Of a DNA stretch of 64,000 nucleotides, positions 55,061 through 64,000 are shown one piece after another. The notes under the pieces are model-generated. The model did no database searches, was not told where the DNA came from, and saw only the letters and a program-made list of their open reading frames with translations. Made by a program: the position numbers and the translations under genes. Source of the DNA: Chromobacterium vaccinii (GTDB taxonomy: Bacteria; Pseudomonadota; Gammaproteobacteria; Burkholderiales; Chromobacteriaceae); the NCBI RefSeq assembly GCF_000971335.1, contig NZ_JZJL01000017.1, forward strand, positions 28,602 through 92,601. The letters are read 5' to 3'. Position 1 is the stretch's first letter. Each line of letters opens with the position of its first letter.

Positions 55061-55380
55061 AGTTTCCAGACCTAGGTAGCGGATAAGTCTCAGTCCCACT
55101 TTCCCGCTCCGAGTTCCATGCTGGAGTCCATACCGGGGTAACGTCGGAGCCTTCACGATCCGACTCAGCTTGGCAGGCCAGACAGGCTCTTGGGCTTTGA
55201 CCGCGCGACCAGAACCGTAGTTTGGGCCGAATGAAATGAAGCCCAACGCTTACCAAGAAAATTCATGGCCCCATAAATATTGATCGCCATATATCGCGGT
55301 GAAAGTTGGGCTTCGCAAGCTCAGCCCAACCTACGGCCCTGATAGCCGCGTGTCGCGCCCTACGATTGCACCGTGCAGCC

Positions 55381-55614
55381 CTAGAGCAACATAGCCTTAC
55401 CAACTTCCGTAATTTTATAAACCGGATGAGGGTACCTCTGATCCGCCAGAGATTGCAGCATCCCCTTTTCCACCAGAGACTCAGCCACTTTGGCCACATC
55501 AACATCACCACCTTTTCCTAAACGACTAATTGCCCTTTCTAGTTGATACCACGTCCAATTGGCATCATTTTTCAAAACAAGCTCAAGAATCAATTTCTCG
55601 GCTTCGATGATCAT
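55381..55614 (-). CDS. Probable immunity protein of the Rhs toxin, winged-helix-like
   Basis: A 77-residue cytoplasmic protein. The pattern of helices (MIIEAEKLILELVLKN, WYQLERAISRL, DVAKVAESLVEKGML) followed by a short wing (HPVYKITEVGKAMLL) is that of a winged helix. Its ATG overlaps the toxin stop codon as ATGA, the usual arrangement of polymorphic toxin and immunity genes. The DNA is more A/T-rich than the chromosome around it, like the toxin tip. I infer that it binds and neutralises the toxin domain; DNA binding is not excluded. It is not similar to any immunity family I can name. Confidence 0.7.
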   Translation of the reverse strand: MIIEAEKLILELVLKNDANWTWYQLERAISRLGKGGDVDVAKVAESLVEKGMLQSLADQRYPHPVYKITEVGKAMLL

Positions 55615-58600
55615 TGCGGAGCCTCCGGGTGATACAGCTGTCCATCTCTCAAACGATACTCCTCAAGAGTTGCCGAGTGGGTATTATTCCATAAATCACG
55701 CGCAGCCATTGGATCACTCGGCTGACCAACTTCCCATCCAAGCCTTCTGTATCTCGTATATTCTCGCAATTCGTGGCTGTAATAATTTAAGTCATATTGC
55801 GTCGCTTCAACTCTGCCCCCAGCGATTTTTCGCAAACGATCAATCATGAAACCATTACCCTCATCAGGACCAAATCGAGAAGTATGTTTCTCAACAATCT
55901 CAATACCCCGAGCAGTTACCTTGATGTTGTCGGTTGTCAGATCCCGAAGTGGGCCGCCAGCTTCACTAGGTTCAAATGGGCGACCGCTGTATGGCCCACG
56001 TGCGCCGAATATTCCCTGATTTACAGTACTGTTTGGAACATCCCCCACAACACGTTCCACCCCAGGCGCTAACAGGACATCAGGCATAATGCTAGCTGGC
56101 CTCGTCATTGGCAGATACTTCCAAGCCATCCGACCCACTGTCGGGCTCGTCGCCTCAAGACTATCCGCCACCAGCATTCTACCACCCACACTGGCCGACA
56201 AGGCTCCGGCCCGGCCCAGGCGCAGCTCAGGCACGATGATGGAAGCAACATCGACCACTGCCCTGCCCCAACCATATGCACTTTGCTCGCCCGGATGCGC
56301 TCCATAGTACATCACATCATTGAATTGAGATGCCAACTGCCCCGGAACGTTTGGCAAATTCTCAATGAACGCCCGATTACGGGCAAGCGCTCCTCTATCA
56401 TCCATCCTGCCAAGCGTCAAAGCATAACCAGTTGCATATATCTGGTCAGTCGCAAAAGACTGAATGCCATGAGCAAGCTCCCCTGCTCGTTCCCCTGCTC
56501 CCTGCAGGAGATTTCCAAGCGACTCGGCAGCAGACTTTGTCCAATTCCAGAACTGACGCCCCCACCATGGTCGCGTACCCGTAACGATGACCATTTCACC
56601 CTGGCCCGGCCCTACAATTGTCCCATTTAGCAACAATTCGTTCGGCTGAACACCAGTATCTTGCCTTGCTCCATCTACAGGCGTGAGCAATCCTCCTCTA
56701 CTCATATTCCGTGCATAGACACTTGGCTTAGCACTGTTTGCCCCATAGCTGCTCGCATCACCCACAACGCCATCATTGAGAACACTGGCAAGACTCGGCT
56801 CTTCGGAAGAAGTAAAACCATCCTGCTGCAATTTCTGCCGCTGCGCCGACCCATCCGCCATCAAGACGCTACCCACCGCATTGCCAAACGAACTGGCCGC
56901 CAGACTCCCCCAATTCGGACGATGATCCTCGCCCAACACTGACTGAATCGTCCCACCCGCTATTCCTGCCAACGTGCCATAGCTCATTTGCGAGGCAGGG
57001 TCCGCTCCCCCCAGGCTTCCGATCCTGCCGCCAGCCCACGCCGCAGCGCCGGAAGCCGCCACCGATGTCCAGCTGAACGACTTTTGCATCCCGGTGGCCA
57101 TCGCCACGCCCTGTGTCGCCGCGCTGATCGCCATGCCGCGCTCGACCATGGCCAAAGCACCCGTACCGAAAGCGCCGCTGGCGGCAAACCCGCCCCCCAT
57201 GCCGGATGCCACGGCGGACAGGCCCACCTGCCCCCAATTGATGCCTTTTTGCATCCCCAGCGCCATCGCCAAGCCCTGGCTAGCCAAGGACCCTATCGCC
57301 CCAGCCACCGCATAGCCGGCGGCATAGCCCACCAATGCGCCGCCGCTGAGTGTGCCCGCGGCAGCCGCAGCGCCCACTTGCGCAGCAGTCATCCCGACCG
57401 CCGCCGTTCCCGTTGCGGCCCCTGTTCCAGCTGCGGCAACCGTGGTCCCTGCCGTCGAGAAAGCGCTACCCAACGCCTGCCCGATGATCGGCCCCAAATA
57501 CACCACCGCCACGACGGCGACGATGGCGATCAGGATCATCCCGAAGCCGCCGCAACCACCGCCTCCCGGCGGCGGCGGGGGCGGCGGCGGTTCCGGCAGC
57601 GTCGGCGTCACGTCGCCTATCGCCTCGCCTGGGTTGTAGACGCGATAGGTGCCGCTGTTGTTGTGGAGGTTGGTGACCTTGTTCGGCACCCGCAACACTT
57701 GGCCGGCTTTCAGCGTTTCCGTGCCAGTCAGGCCGTTGGCGTCGGCCAACAGGTACCACAGCGATTTGTCGCCCCACAGATTGGCAGCAATCACCTGGAG
57801 CGTGTCACCATCCCGCGCCGTCACCGTGCCGGGCGCTTGCGCCGGGTAATTGGGGCCGATCGGTTCGTAGTTCTGGTCGAAATCGGCGCTGCTGACCGGT
57901 GCGCCATTGCGGTAGCTGTCCTTGCGATTGCCCAGATCACCCTGCGCCAGCGACTTGGCGTAGTCGACCCGACTGGGACCATCGTTGCCCACCGCGCCCA
58001 CCTGCTTGCCGTCCAGGTAGTAGTAGTCCTGTTTTTTGTAAGTGGTGCTGCGATCGACTTCTTCCCGCTTCAGCACCAGGCCTTGGGCATTGTTGACATA
58101 GCGCAGGCTGCGTTGGCCTTGTTCGTCTATCGCCTCCTTCAGGTGGCCGTTGACGTCATAAGTGAGATGGGAATAGCCCTGCTTCCAGCCCGGCGCGTTC
58201 GGATTGTATGGCTGGGCGGTGATGGTGGATTGCTTGGCTTCGTCCCACCACTCATAGCCGTAATAGGTCGTGGTGGTGGTATCGCCGCTGCGCTGCACCG
58301 TGTTGACCAGCGTGCCGTCGGCCATCAGGTTGAAAGTGGTGGCGCTGCCATCCGCTTGCTGGCTGACGAGCTTGCTGTCGGCGTCATATACCGAGCTGAC
58401 GCTGCTCTTCTGTCCGCCGTCGCCGTCCCAGCGGTAAGTGGCATAGCCAATGGCTCGCCCCAGCAAATCGTTGCTGCGCCGCGTGGCCAGCTTGCCGTTG
58501 ATGGTGGTGTCGGTGAGGAAGCCGCTGTCGGTGTACTGATATTGCTCCACCGTTCCGTCTTTGGCATTGGTGACCTGTTTGCGCTGGCCAGCCTGGTCGT

Positions 58601-61600
58601 ACAGCACTTCCACCCCATCGCCGCCAGCCGGTCCGCGGGTGATCTTGCCGTTGTCCAGCTTGCCCATGCTGACGGTGAAGCGGTTCATCGCGTCGTAGGC
58701 GTACCAGTTGTCCTGCGTCTGTGCGCTGCCGTCCACGCCGTCGCGATATTCGGCGTAGACGCGGCGACGATTTCCCACCGCGTCGTACTCGTAACGGGTG
58801 AGGAACTTGGGATCGTGGATCTGAGTGACCCGGCCCAAGGCGTCGTACTGGATGTCGGCGTACTGATATACCTGCTGACTTTGCTGGCTCAGCGTGGTGT
58901 AGCCTTCGAAAGTCTTGCGGCCATCCTTATCATACTCGTACAGCGTGTAGCTGTTGGTGGCGCTGTCCTCCAGGCTCTTCTGGTAGCCGTTGCCGTAGTA
59001 GGTGTAATGAATGTTTTGCCCGCTGCTGCCAGTCTGCAGGTAAAGCTGGCCGGCATTACTGTAGGCATAGGTGAAAGTGTGGTTGCCCAAGTCGACATGG
59101 CGCAGCTTGAGGCCGAACAGGCTAGCGTCATCCACCATGGTCCGGCCATTGGCATCAGTGGTGCTGGTTCGCCAGCCGCCCACCACCGTGCCGCCCGCCC
59201 CCTTGAACGTGGCGTCCCACAGATAGCTGTAGCTGGTGGCGCGCTGCGCCGCGCTGACAGTCGCCAACACCCGGCCCAGGCTGTCGTAGCGGGTGGTATC
59301 GGCCAACACCGTCTTGCCGTCGGCAGTGGTGCGATGGGCAACGCGCTGGCCGGCGCTGTCGTAGTCGTACTCGTCGTAGCTGCCGCCGGCGCGGTCTATC
59401 CGCTTGAGCCGTCCCAGCTTGTCGTAACTGTAGGTAGTGGAGCGGTTGACCTCATCGATGCTGGATCGCAGATTGCCCTGCGCGTCATAGCGCATGGACT
59501 TGCCGCCGCCATCGGCATGCCATTCGTTCAGCACCTTGCCCTGGCCGTTCTGGCTGCCGGCCAGCCAGCTTTGCCGGTTGATGTGGCCGTTGGCGTCGAT
59601 AGTGGCTACGGCATTGCCCATGGCGTCGTAGCGGTACTGGGTCAAGGGGGTGATGTCCACCGCCTTGCCGTCCTCGCCGGTGGCGCTAACTTTTGGATCT
59701 TGTTTGGCCAGCAGCTTGCCGGCGGTGCTGTAGCGGTACTGGGTGACATCGCCCATGCCGTCGGTTTCGCTATCCACCTCGCCGAAGGCGTTGTAATGCT
59801 GGCCACGGGTCACAGTAGCGTCATGATTGGATACGCCCAGCAACACCCAGTTGAGCACGCCGGCTGTCGTCGAGTCGTTCGGGCCGCCGCGATGCAGATA
59901 GCCCGCCACATCGATGGCGCTGCCATCGGCGTTATTGAGCAAGGCTCCGCTGGCGTCGCGCAGCTGGTAGCGGTATTCGTAATCACCGGCAGCCAGGCTG
60001 TCGACATTGAACTGGAAGCCGCCCTGCGGATTACGGCTCAGCGCCGCGCTCTGCCAAGCGCCGTTGCTGCCCTTGATTCGGTAGGACAGATTCAGAGTGG
60101 CGGCATTGGGCTGCGGCGGCGTGAAGGTTACCGACAGCGGCAAGGCCAGGCCCTGCAGATCGCCCGGGTTCAACGTGACCCCGCCGCCGCCCAAGGTGAT
60201 CTTGCCGGCTGCTCGGTTCAGCATCAGGCCGTTGCTGTCGAAGACCTGATACTCGAATTCGTAGGCAGTGGGGCCCGCCAAACTGTTGGCCAGGTCCTCG
60301 CAGTGCCAGTCGAAGGCGCCATCCGGATTGCGCGCCAGCGCCATCTCGCTGTATACGCCGTTGCTGCCCGCCACCCGGTAGCGCACCTTGCCGCTGACGG
60401 CGGCAAGATTCTGATTGCGGATGTGAACGACTTGCGGCTGGTCCTGCCAGGGAACCGGCTGAGCCAGCGATCCGGGCTCCCCGGGACGGAAGCTGCCGAT
60501 AACCTTCTTGACCTGCTGGTTGTTGGCATCGAAGCTGGTCAGATCGTATTCATAAGTCGTGCCGGGCTTCAGGCCAAAATTGGCGGGATCGAACTGGAAC
60601 CAGCCATTGAGCGGGCCATTGGATGTGGCAGGATTCAAGTTGAATAGCGCGCTCCACGCGCCGCCCGGCACGCTGCGGAAGCGGATGGAAGCGTGAGTAG
60701 CCGTCTCGCCTTGACCTGTGACATTGATCCAGCCATTGCCCCAGCCGCCGTTGTCGGCGAACATAAAGGCCTTATCGACCGCAGCCCCGCTTTGGCTGAT
60801 GGATGGGCTTCCATCATTCAGTACCATATTGCCTTGCTGGGCATTCCATACTTTGCCATTGCCATCCAAGGCGAAATAGCGGAACTCGTAATTACCGCGC
60901 GCCATGCCGGACCAATCGAGGGTAAACCAGTTTTGCGCCATCGCCGGAACATTCTGGATACGCCAGCCGGCATTGCCCCCTGCAGGTCGAGTCAGCAGCA
61001 GCAAACGTGTGCTTTGTTGAGGCTGGTTCTTGAAGTGAATCTGCCTATTATTAAATGAAGTCGCAATAGAGGCCGATGGCCCGCTCGCATCTTCCGTCGT
61101 GGAATAGGTCAAGCTGCCTGCAGGCAGTACCCCCCCACCTCCAAACAGCTTTACCCTCTGCCCCGTGCCAATATATTTATAGATACTCACAGAGAATGAA
61201 GTCGACTGAATGTCAGCAGGTGGATTCTTCCCCTTCAGCATAAACGCGCCTGTCCCTACATTTACAACCTTCACCCCCCCGCCACTGTCATATGGGTATC
61301 TTACACTATTACTATGCGCAACATTCCCATTGCTGACCGACACCTCAACCTCATATTCTCCCGCATCATACCCTCTCATATACGGGAGATTTAAATTAAC
61401 CGTAACCCCATTAAAAAAAGCATTATACCTATTACCAACACTCGAATAATCCAGCCAATACACACTAACATTAGGCGTTAACGTAATACTGCCATTAAAT
61501 GGCAAGGTCCAATCCACGCTGCCTCCTTGCAATGGATTGGTCTCGACTCCGCCTTTCTGCGCAATCGGCCCCACCGTCACCACATCACCCATCCCGGTTT

Positions 61601-64000
61601 GCGGCTTAGTGCTGATCCACGGTTCCACCTGCACCTGGGACGTCTGCCGCGCGTTCACCATTGTCGGTTGGTAAGTGGCGATATGCTGGTTGCGCGCATC
61701 GTAGTCGCTCACCGTCAAACGCAGATTGTCCATCGGCGCTTTCGAGTCGGTCCGCTTGGCCACCAGTGCCATCGCCTGATCCAGGCTCATGCCGCGCAGC
61801 TCGTCGCCGCTTTCGCCTCCGGATTCGATCGTCAGCGTTGCATTGCCGTTGGCGTCGTAGCTATACAGCTTGGTCACCCCGCCGGCGTTGCCGCGGGTCA
61901 GTCGGCCAGCGCCGTCGTATTCGCTGAACTCCTGCCAGTCGCCCTGGCGGTTGAGGCTGGTGCGCTTGTTGGTCACCTGGCCCCAGGCGTTGTAGCGGGT
62001 TTCGCTGATCAGGCCGCTGCCGGCGTCCTGCTTGACGCTCTGCTGCTTGGCGGCGGTGTAGGCGTATAGCGTCACGTCCTGGCCGCCGGCCGCTTCCTTG
62101 CGGTCGCGACGGGTGCGGCTGACATTGCCGACGGCGTCGTAGTCGTACCAGGTGACATTGCCTTCGGCGTCCTTCGTCCAGTCGGCGCGGCCGCCGGCGC
62201 CGTAGTGGGTTTCGCTGAACACGCCATTGACGCCGGCCTTGCGCACCTGCGTCGCCTGGCCCAGGCCGTTGTAGCCGGTGTCGGTGGCCGGCCGCACCAT
62301 CTGGCCGGCTTGATTGGCGAAGGCGGCTTCTTCGCGATGAGTCTCGCGGCCCAGCTTGTCGTAGCCGATGTCGGTGACGCCGTTCTTGGCGTCGGTCTTC
62401 TGGTCGACCAGGCCCATCTGGTTGTAGTGGTACTGGGTGCGCACCGTGCCGCGGGCGTCGCTGACGCCATCGTCGGCGGACAGCTGCGCATTCAGCCGGC
62501 GCTCTTCCGCCACTCGGCCCATGCGGTCATAGTCGAATTCGCTGATGCGGTCATCACCGGCATTCGGCTTCAACTTAGCTCGAACCATGTCCAACGTGTC
62601 GCTATCAGCGGGTACACCAACAGCGGCGGCGTAATGAGTCTCTCGGATCGGCTTGCCGGCGCTGTTATAGTCCCAGGCCACCGCATAACCGGCGGCGTCC
62701 ACTTCCAGCAGCTTGCGGCCGGCACGGTCAAACCAGCGGCATACGCTGTTGCCGCGAGCATCAGTCTCCTTCACCACGTTGCCGTTAGCGTCGTAGCCGT
62801 GGCTGGTGACCAAGTCTCTCACCCTGATGTCGTAGTTTCCGGTATCGGCATTGCGCAATCCAACCGTCTGATTGGGCACGATGGTGCGCTTGAGCCGGTT
62901 GTTGTTGTCGTACTCGAACTTGGTGATCCGGCAGTTGCCGTCCGCAGGTTGCGGCGCGCTGCCGTCGGCCGGCAGGCCCACCGCGGTGGCGTACACCCGC
63001 TGCTCGGTGACATTGCCGGCGCCGTCGTAGGCCCAGGTGGTGACGTAGCCGTCGCCGTTGCGCTCCCTCACCTTGCGGTTCTGGCTGTCGTAGGCGGTGC
63101 GGGTGACGTTGCCATTGGCGTCGACGAATTCCACCAGGTTGCCGGCCGCGTCGTAACGGCGGGTTTCGGTGGGGGCGACATCCGCCTCAAGCGGTTTGAG
63201 ATCTGCGCCGGTCAGGGTGTAGGTATGCGCGACATCGCCGCGCTGGCTGATCAGGCGGTTCAGGCTGTCGTAGCCGTAGCGGGTGGTGCGCTGTTCCAGC
63301 TGCCCTTCCGCCTCCACTTGCAGCGTGCGGTTGCCGAAGGCGTCGTATTCGAAGCGCTTGACGCTGAGCACGGTCGCGCCGTCGCGACCGGTTTCCTTCA
63401 GCACTCGGCCGGCGGCGTCGTAGTCGTAGCTGAACACCGCCCCCAGCTGGTTGGTGTACGTCGCCTTGTTGCCGAAGGCGTCGTAGGTCATGCTTTCGAC
63501 GCCGCCTTCAGCGTCGGTGATCCGGATCTGCCGGCCCAGCGCGTCGTAGTCGATCCGGCTGACGGCGTCGCGCTTGGCGTCGGCGGTCACGGTCGGCAGG
63601 ACGCCGATCTGCAAGGTGGCCGGATCGATGGCGTTGGCGTAGCGGGTGACGGCGCTGGCGTTGCCGAAGGCGTCATAGTCGGTGCGGGTGGCGCCGCCTT
63701 CCGGGTCCACCTGCAGGATGCGGCGGCCCAGCGCGTCGAAGTAGAAATAGCCGGCGTTGCCGCGCGGGTCGGTGATCTTGACCACGTTGCCGAAGGCGTC
63801 GTAGTCGGTGACGGTGGCGTCGCCCTCGCCGTGGGTTTCCTTATGCACCCGGCCCAGCGCGTCGAACTCGCGGCTGGTGAGGTGGTTGTTGCCGTCCCAC
63901 TCTTTCACCCGGTTGCCGTAGGCGTCCAGTTCGTAGCGGACGGTCTGGATGCCGTTCTTGGATACGGCGGTCAGACGGCCGGCGCTGTCGTAATCATTGC
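55611..64000 (-). CDS. Rhs/YD-repeat polymorphic toxin, 5' end missing at window edge
   Basis: Giant secreted-toxin gene of which about 2,796 codons lie in the window; the frame is open to base 64000. From the N-terminal side it has many YD repeats of the form YDAFGNVVKITDPRGN / DALGR (64.0-61.7 kb). Then come an A/T-rich beta segment (about 61.5-61.0 kb), several related beta-sandwich modules (61.0-59.9 kb), a second YD-repeat block (59.9-57.9 kb), a LysM-like domain (ARDGDTLQVIAANLWG, about 57.8 kb), poly-Pro and poly-Gly, a hydrophobic segment (FGMILIAIVAVVAVVYLGPI), Gly/Ala-rich pretoxin helices and a C-terminal tip with NYYSHELREYTRYRRLGWE ending LYHPEAPQ. The YD shell probably encloses the toxin until delivery. 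The toxin type is not recognised. Confidence 0.88.
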   Translation of the reverse strand, partial: NDYDSAGRLTAVSKNGIQTVRYELDAYGNRVKEWDGNNHLTSREFDALGRVHKETHGEGDATVTDYDAFGNVVKITDPRGNAGYFYFDALGRRILQVDPEGGATRTDYDAFGNASAVTRYANAIDPATLQIGVLPTVTADAKRDAVSRIDYDALGRQIRITDAEGGVESMTYDAFGNKATYTNQLGAVFSYDYDAAGRVLKETGRDGATVLSVKRFEYDAFGNRTLQVEAEGQLEQRTTRYGYDSLNRLISQRGDVAHTYTLTGADLKPLEADVAPTETRRYDAAGNLVEFVDANGNVTRTAYDSQNRKVRERNGDGYVTTWAYDGAGNVTEQRVYATAVGLPADGSAPQPADGNCRITKFEYDNNNRLKRTIVPNQTVGLRNADTGNYDIRVRDLVTSHGYDANGNVVKETDARGNSVCRWFDRAGRKLLEVDAAGYAVAWDYNSAGKPIRETHYAAAVGVPADSDTLDMVRAKLKPNAGDDRISEFDYDRMGRVAEERRLNAQLSADDGVSDARGTVRTQYHYNQMGLVDQKTDAKNGVTDIGYDKLGRETHREEAAFANQAGQMVRPATDTGYNGLGQATQVRKAGVNGVFSETHYGAGGRADWTKDAEGNVTWYDYDAVGNVSRTRRDRKEAAGGQDVTLYAYTAAKQQSVKQDAGSGLISETRYNAWGQVTNKRTSLNRQGDWQEFSEYDGAGRLTRGNAGGVTKLYSYDANGNATLTIESGGESGDELRGMSLDQAMALVAKRTDSKAPMDNLRLTVSDYDARNQHIATYQPTMVNARQTSQVQVEPWISTKPQTGMGDVVTVGPIAQKGGVETNPLQGGSVDWTLPFNGSITLTPNVSVYWLDYSSVGNRYNAFFNGVTVNLNLPYMRGYDAGEYEVEVSVSNGNVAHSNSVRYPYDSGGGVKVVNVGTGAFMLKGKNPPADIQSTSFSVSIYKYIGTGQRVKLFGGGGVLPAGSLTYSTTEDASGPSASIATSFNNRQIHFKNQPQQSTRLLLLTRPAGGNAGWRIQNVPAMAQNWFTLDWSGMARGNYEFRYFALDGNGKVWNAQQGNMVLNDGSPSISQSGAAVDKAFMFADNGGWGNGWINVTGQGETATHASIRFRSVPGGAWSALFNLNPATSNGPLNGWFQFDPANFGLKPGTTYEYDLTSFDANNQQVKKVIGSFRPGEPGSLAQPVPWQDQPQVVHIRNQNLAAVSGKVRYRVAGSNGVYSEMALARNPDGAFDWHCEDLANSLAGPTAYEFEYQVFDSNGLMLNRAAGKITLGGGGVTLNPGDLQGLALPLSVTFTPPQPNAATLNLSYRIKGSNGAWQSAALSRNPQGGFQFNVDSLAAGDYEYRYQLRDASGALLNNADGSAIDVAGYLHRGGPNDSTTAGVLNWVLLGVSNHDATVTRGQHYNAFGEVDSETDGMGDVTQYRYSTAGKLLAKQDPKVSATGEDGKAVDITPLTQYRYDAMGNAVATIDANGHINRQSWLAGSQNGQGKVLNEWHADGGGKSMRYDAQGNLRSSIDEVNRSTTYSYDKLGRLKRIDRAGGSYDEYDYDSAGQRVAHRTTADGKTVLADTTRYDSLGRVLATVSAAQRATSYSYLWDATFKGAGGTVVGGWRTSTTDANGRTMVDDASLFGLKLRHVDLGNHTFTYAYSNAGQLYLQTGSSGQNIHYTYYGNGYQKSLEDSATNSYTLYEYDKDGRKTFEGYTTLSQQSQQVYQYADIQYDALGRVTQIHDPKFLTRYEYDAVGNRRRVYAEYRDGVDGSAQTQDNWYAYDAMNRFTVSMGKLDNGKITRGPAGGDGVEVLYDQAGQRKQVTNAKDGTVEQYQYTDSGFLTDTTINGKLATRRSNDLLGRAIGYATYRWDGDGGQKSSVSSVYDADSKLVSQQADGSATTFNLMADGTLVNTVQRSGDTTTTTYYGYEWWDEAKQSTITAQPYNPNAPGWKQGYSHLTYDVNGHLKEAIDEQGQRSLRYVNNAQGLVLKREEVDRSTTYKKQDYYYLDGKQVGAVGNDGPSRVDYAKSLAQGDLGNRKDSYRNGAPVSSADFDQNYEPIGPNYPAQAPGTVTARDGDTLQVIAANLWGDKSLWYLLADANGLTGTETLKAGQVLRVPNKVTNLHNNSGTYRVYNPGEAIGDVTPTLPEPPPPPPPPGGGGCGGFGMILIAIVAVVAVVYLGPIIGQALGSAFSTAGTTVAAAGTGAATGTAAVGMTAAQVGAAAAAGTLSGGALVGYAAGYAVAGAIGSLASQGLAMALGMQKGINWGQVGLSAVASGMGGGFAASGAFGTGALAMVERGMAISAATQGVAMATGMQKSFSWTSVAASGAAAWAGGRIGSLGGADPASQMSYGTLAGIAGGTIQSVLGEDHRPNWGSLAASSFGNAVGSVLMADGSAQRQKLQQDGFTSSEEPSLASVLNDGVVGDASSYGANSAKPSVYARNMSRGGLLTPVDGARQDTGVQPNELLLNGTIVGPGQGEMVIVTGTRPWWGRQFWNWTKSAAESLGNLLQGAGERAGELAHGIQSFATDQIYATGYALTLGRMDDRGALARNRAFIENLPNVPGQLASQFNDVMYYGAHPGEQSAYGWGRAVVDVASIIVPELRLGRAGALSASVGGRMLVADSLEATSPTVGRMAWKYLPMTRPASIMPDVLLAPGVERVVGDVPNSTVNQGIFGARGPYSGRPFEPSEAGGPLRDLTTDNIKVTARGIEIVEKHTSRFGPDEGNGFMIDRLRKIAGGRVEATQYDLNYYSHELREYTRYRRLGWEVGQPSDPMAARDLWNNTHSATLEEYRLRDGQLYHPEAPQ

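Larger units (their letters stand above)
54318..55339. repeat. Tandem duplication of about 1.02 kb, unit B
   Basis: Second unit of the duplication next to asd. It begins CTGGAAATCTCCCGAG like the asd ribosome site, but no asd reading frame follows, so its leader is a vestige. It contains hairpin 54396-54439, dispersed repeat copy 3, DUF3955-like gene copy B and the palindromic tail GTTGGGCT-N10-AGCCCAAC at about 55305-55332. The tail with the same sequence ends unit A at about 54283-54310. Confidence 0.85.

Noticed and set aside
56988..60647. Plus-strand open frame of 1219 codons opposite the Rhs gene
   Set aside because: Antisense shadow. The minus strand shows repeated YD motifs and an uninterrupted frame to the window edge.

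Overview
The window looks like the chromosome of a GC-rich betaproteobacterium of the Chromobacterium type (Neisseriales). This rests on gene content and order, not on a database match. The block asd–usg–fimV–truA–trpF at 44-53 kb matches the order known from Pseudomonas aeruginosa, with trpB, trpA and accD following. Most coding DNA has strong G/C third positions. No tRNA, rRNA, CRISPR array or complete insertion sequence was seen.

Left part (1-15 kb, nearly all minus strand). First comes a fatty-acid uptake and beta-oxidation cluster: an NAD-dependent 3-hydroxyacyl-CoA dehydrogenase cut by the left edge, FadL, a hot-dog thioesterase, FadE and a PsrA-like TetR regulator. CAAAC-N4-GTTT palindromes lie in front of psrA and fadL, and a degenerate one lies in front of the dehydrogenase, so the cluster reads as one fatty-acid-responsive regulon. 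Next are metZ, a DUF488–MarR pair with a palindromic operator, an iron alcohol dehydrogenase, a MarC protein, the lysine permease LysP and the potassium transporter Kup.

Middle (15-41 kb). A complete four-gene RND efflux operon (MdtABC type plus outer-membrane factor) is followed by a secreted GH18-family protein, several small secreted proteins of unknown role, a GST, kdsA, a methyltransferase, a DnaQ-type exonuclease coupled to a 67-residue acidic protein, ArfB, a divergent SDR/XRE-regulator pair, a periplasmic thioredoxin-like protein, an AraC regulator, an orphan NuoB, an OsmC protein, TsaD, a YheS-like ABC-F ATPase and a periplasmic binding protein.

Housekeeping block (41-53 kb, minus strand). 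accD, trpA, trpB, trpF and truA form a tight gene string. Two tandem FimV paralogues lie upstream, followed by the Asd homologue Usg and Asd itself.

Right part (53-64 kb). The DNA between asd and the next gene is a tandem duplication of about 1.02 kb. Each unit carries a copy of the asd leader, a dispersed repeat, a small DUF3955-like membrane protein gene and a palindromic tail. It is followed by a very large Rhs/YD-repeat polymorphic toxin gene, which runs off the right edge with its 5' end missing. A 77-residue winged-helix-like gene overlaps the toxin stop codon as ATGA and is the probable immunity gene. The toxin tip and an internal segment of the Rhs gene are visibly more A/T-rich than the rest, which suggests module exchange.
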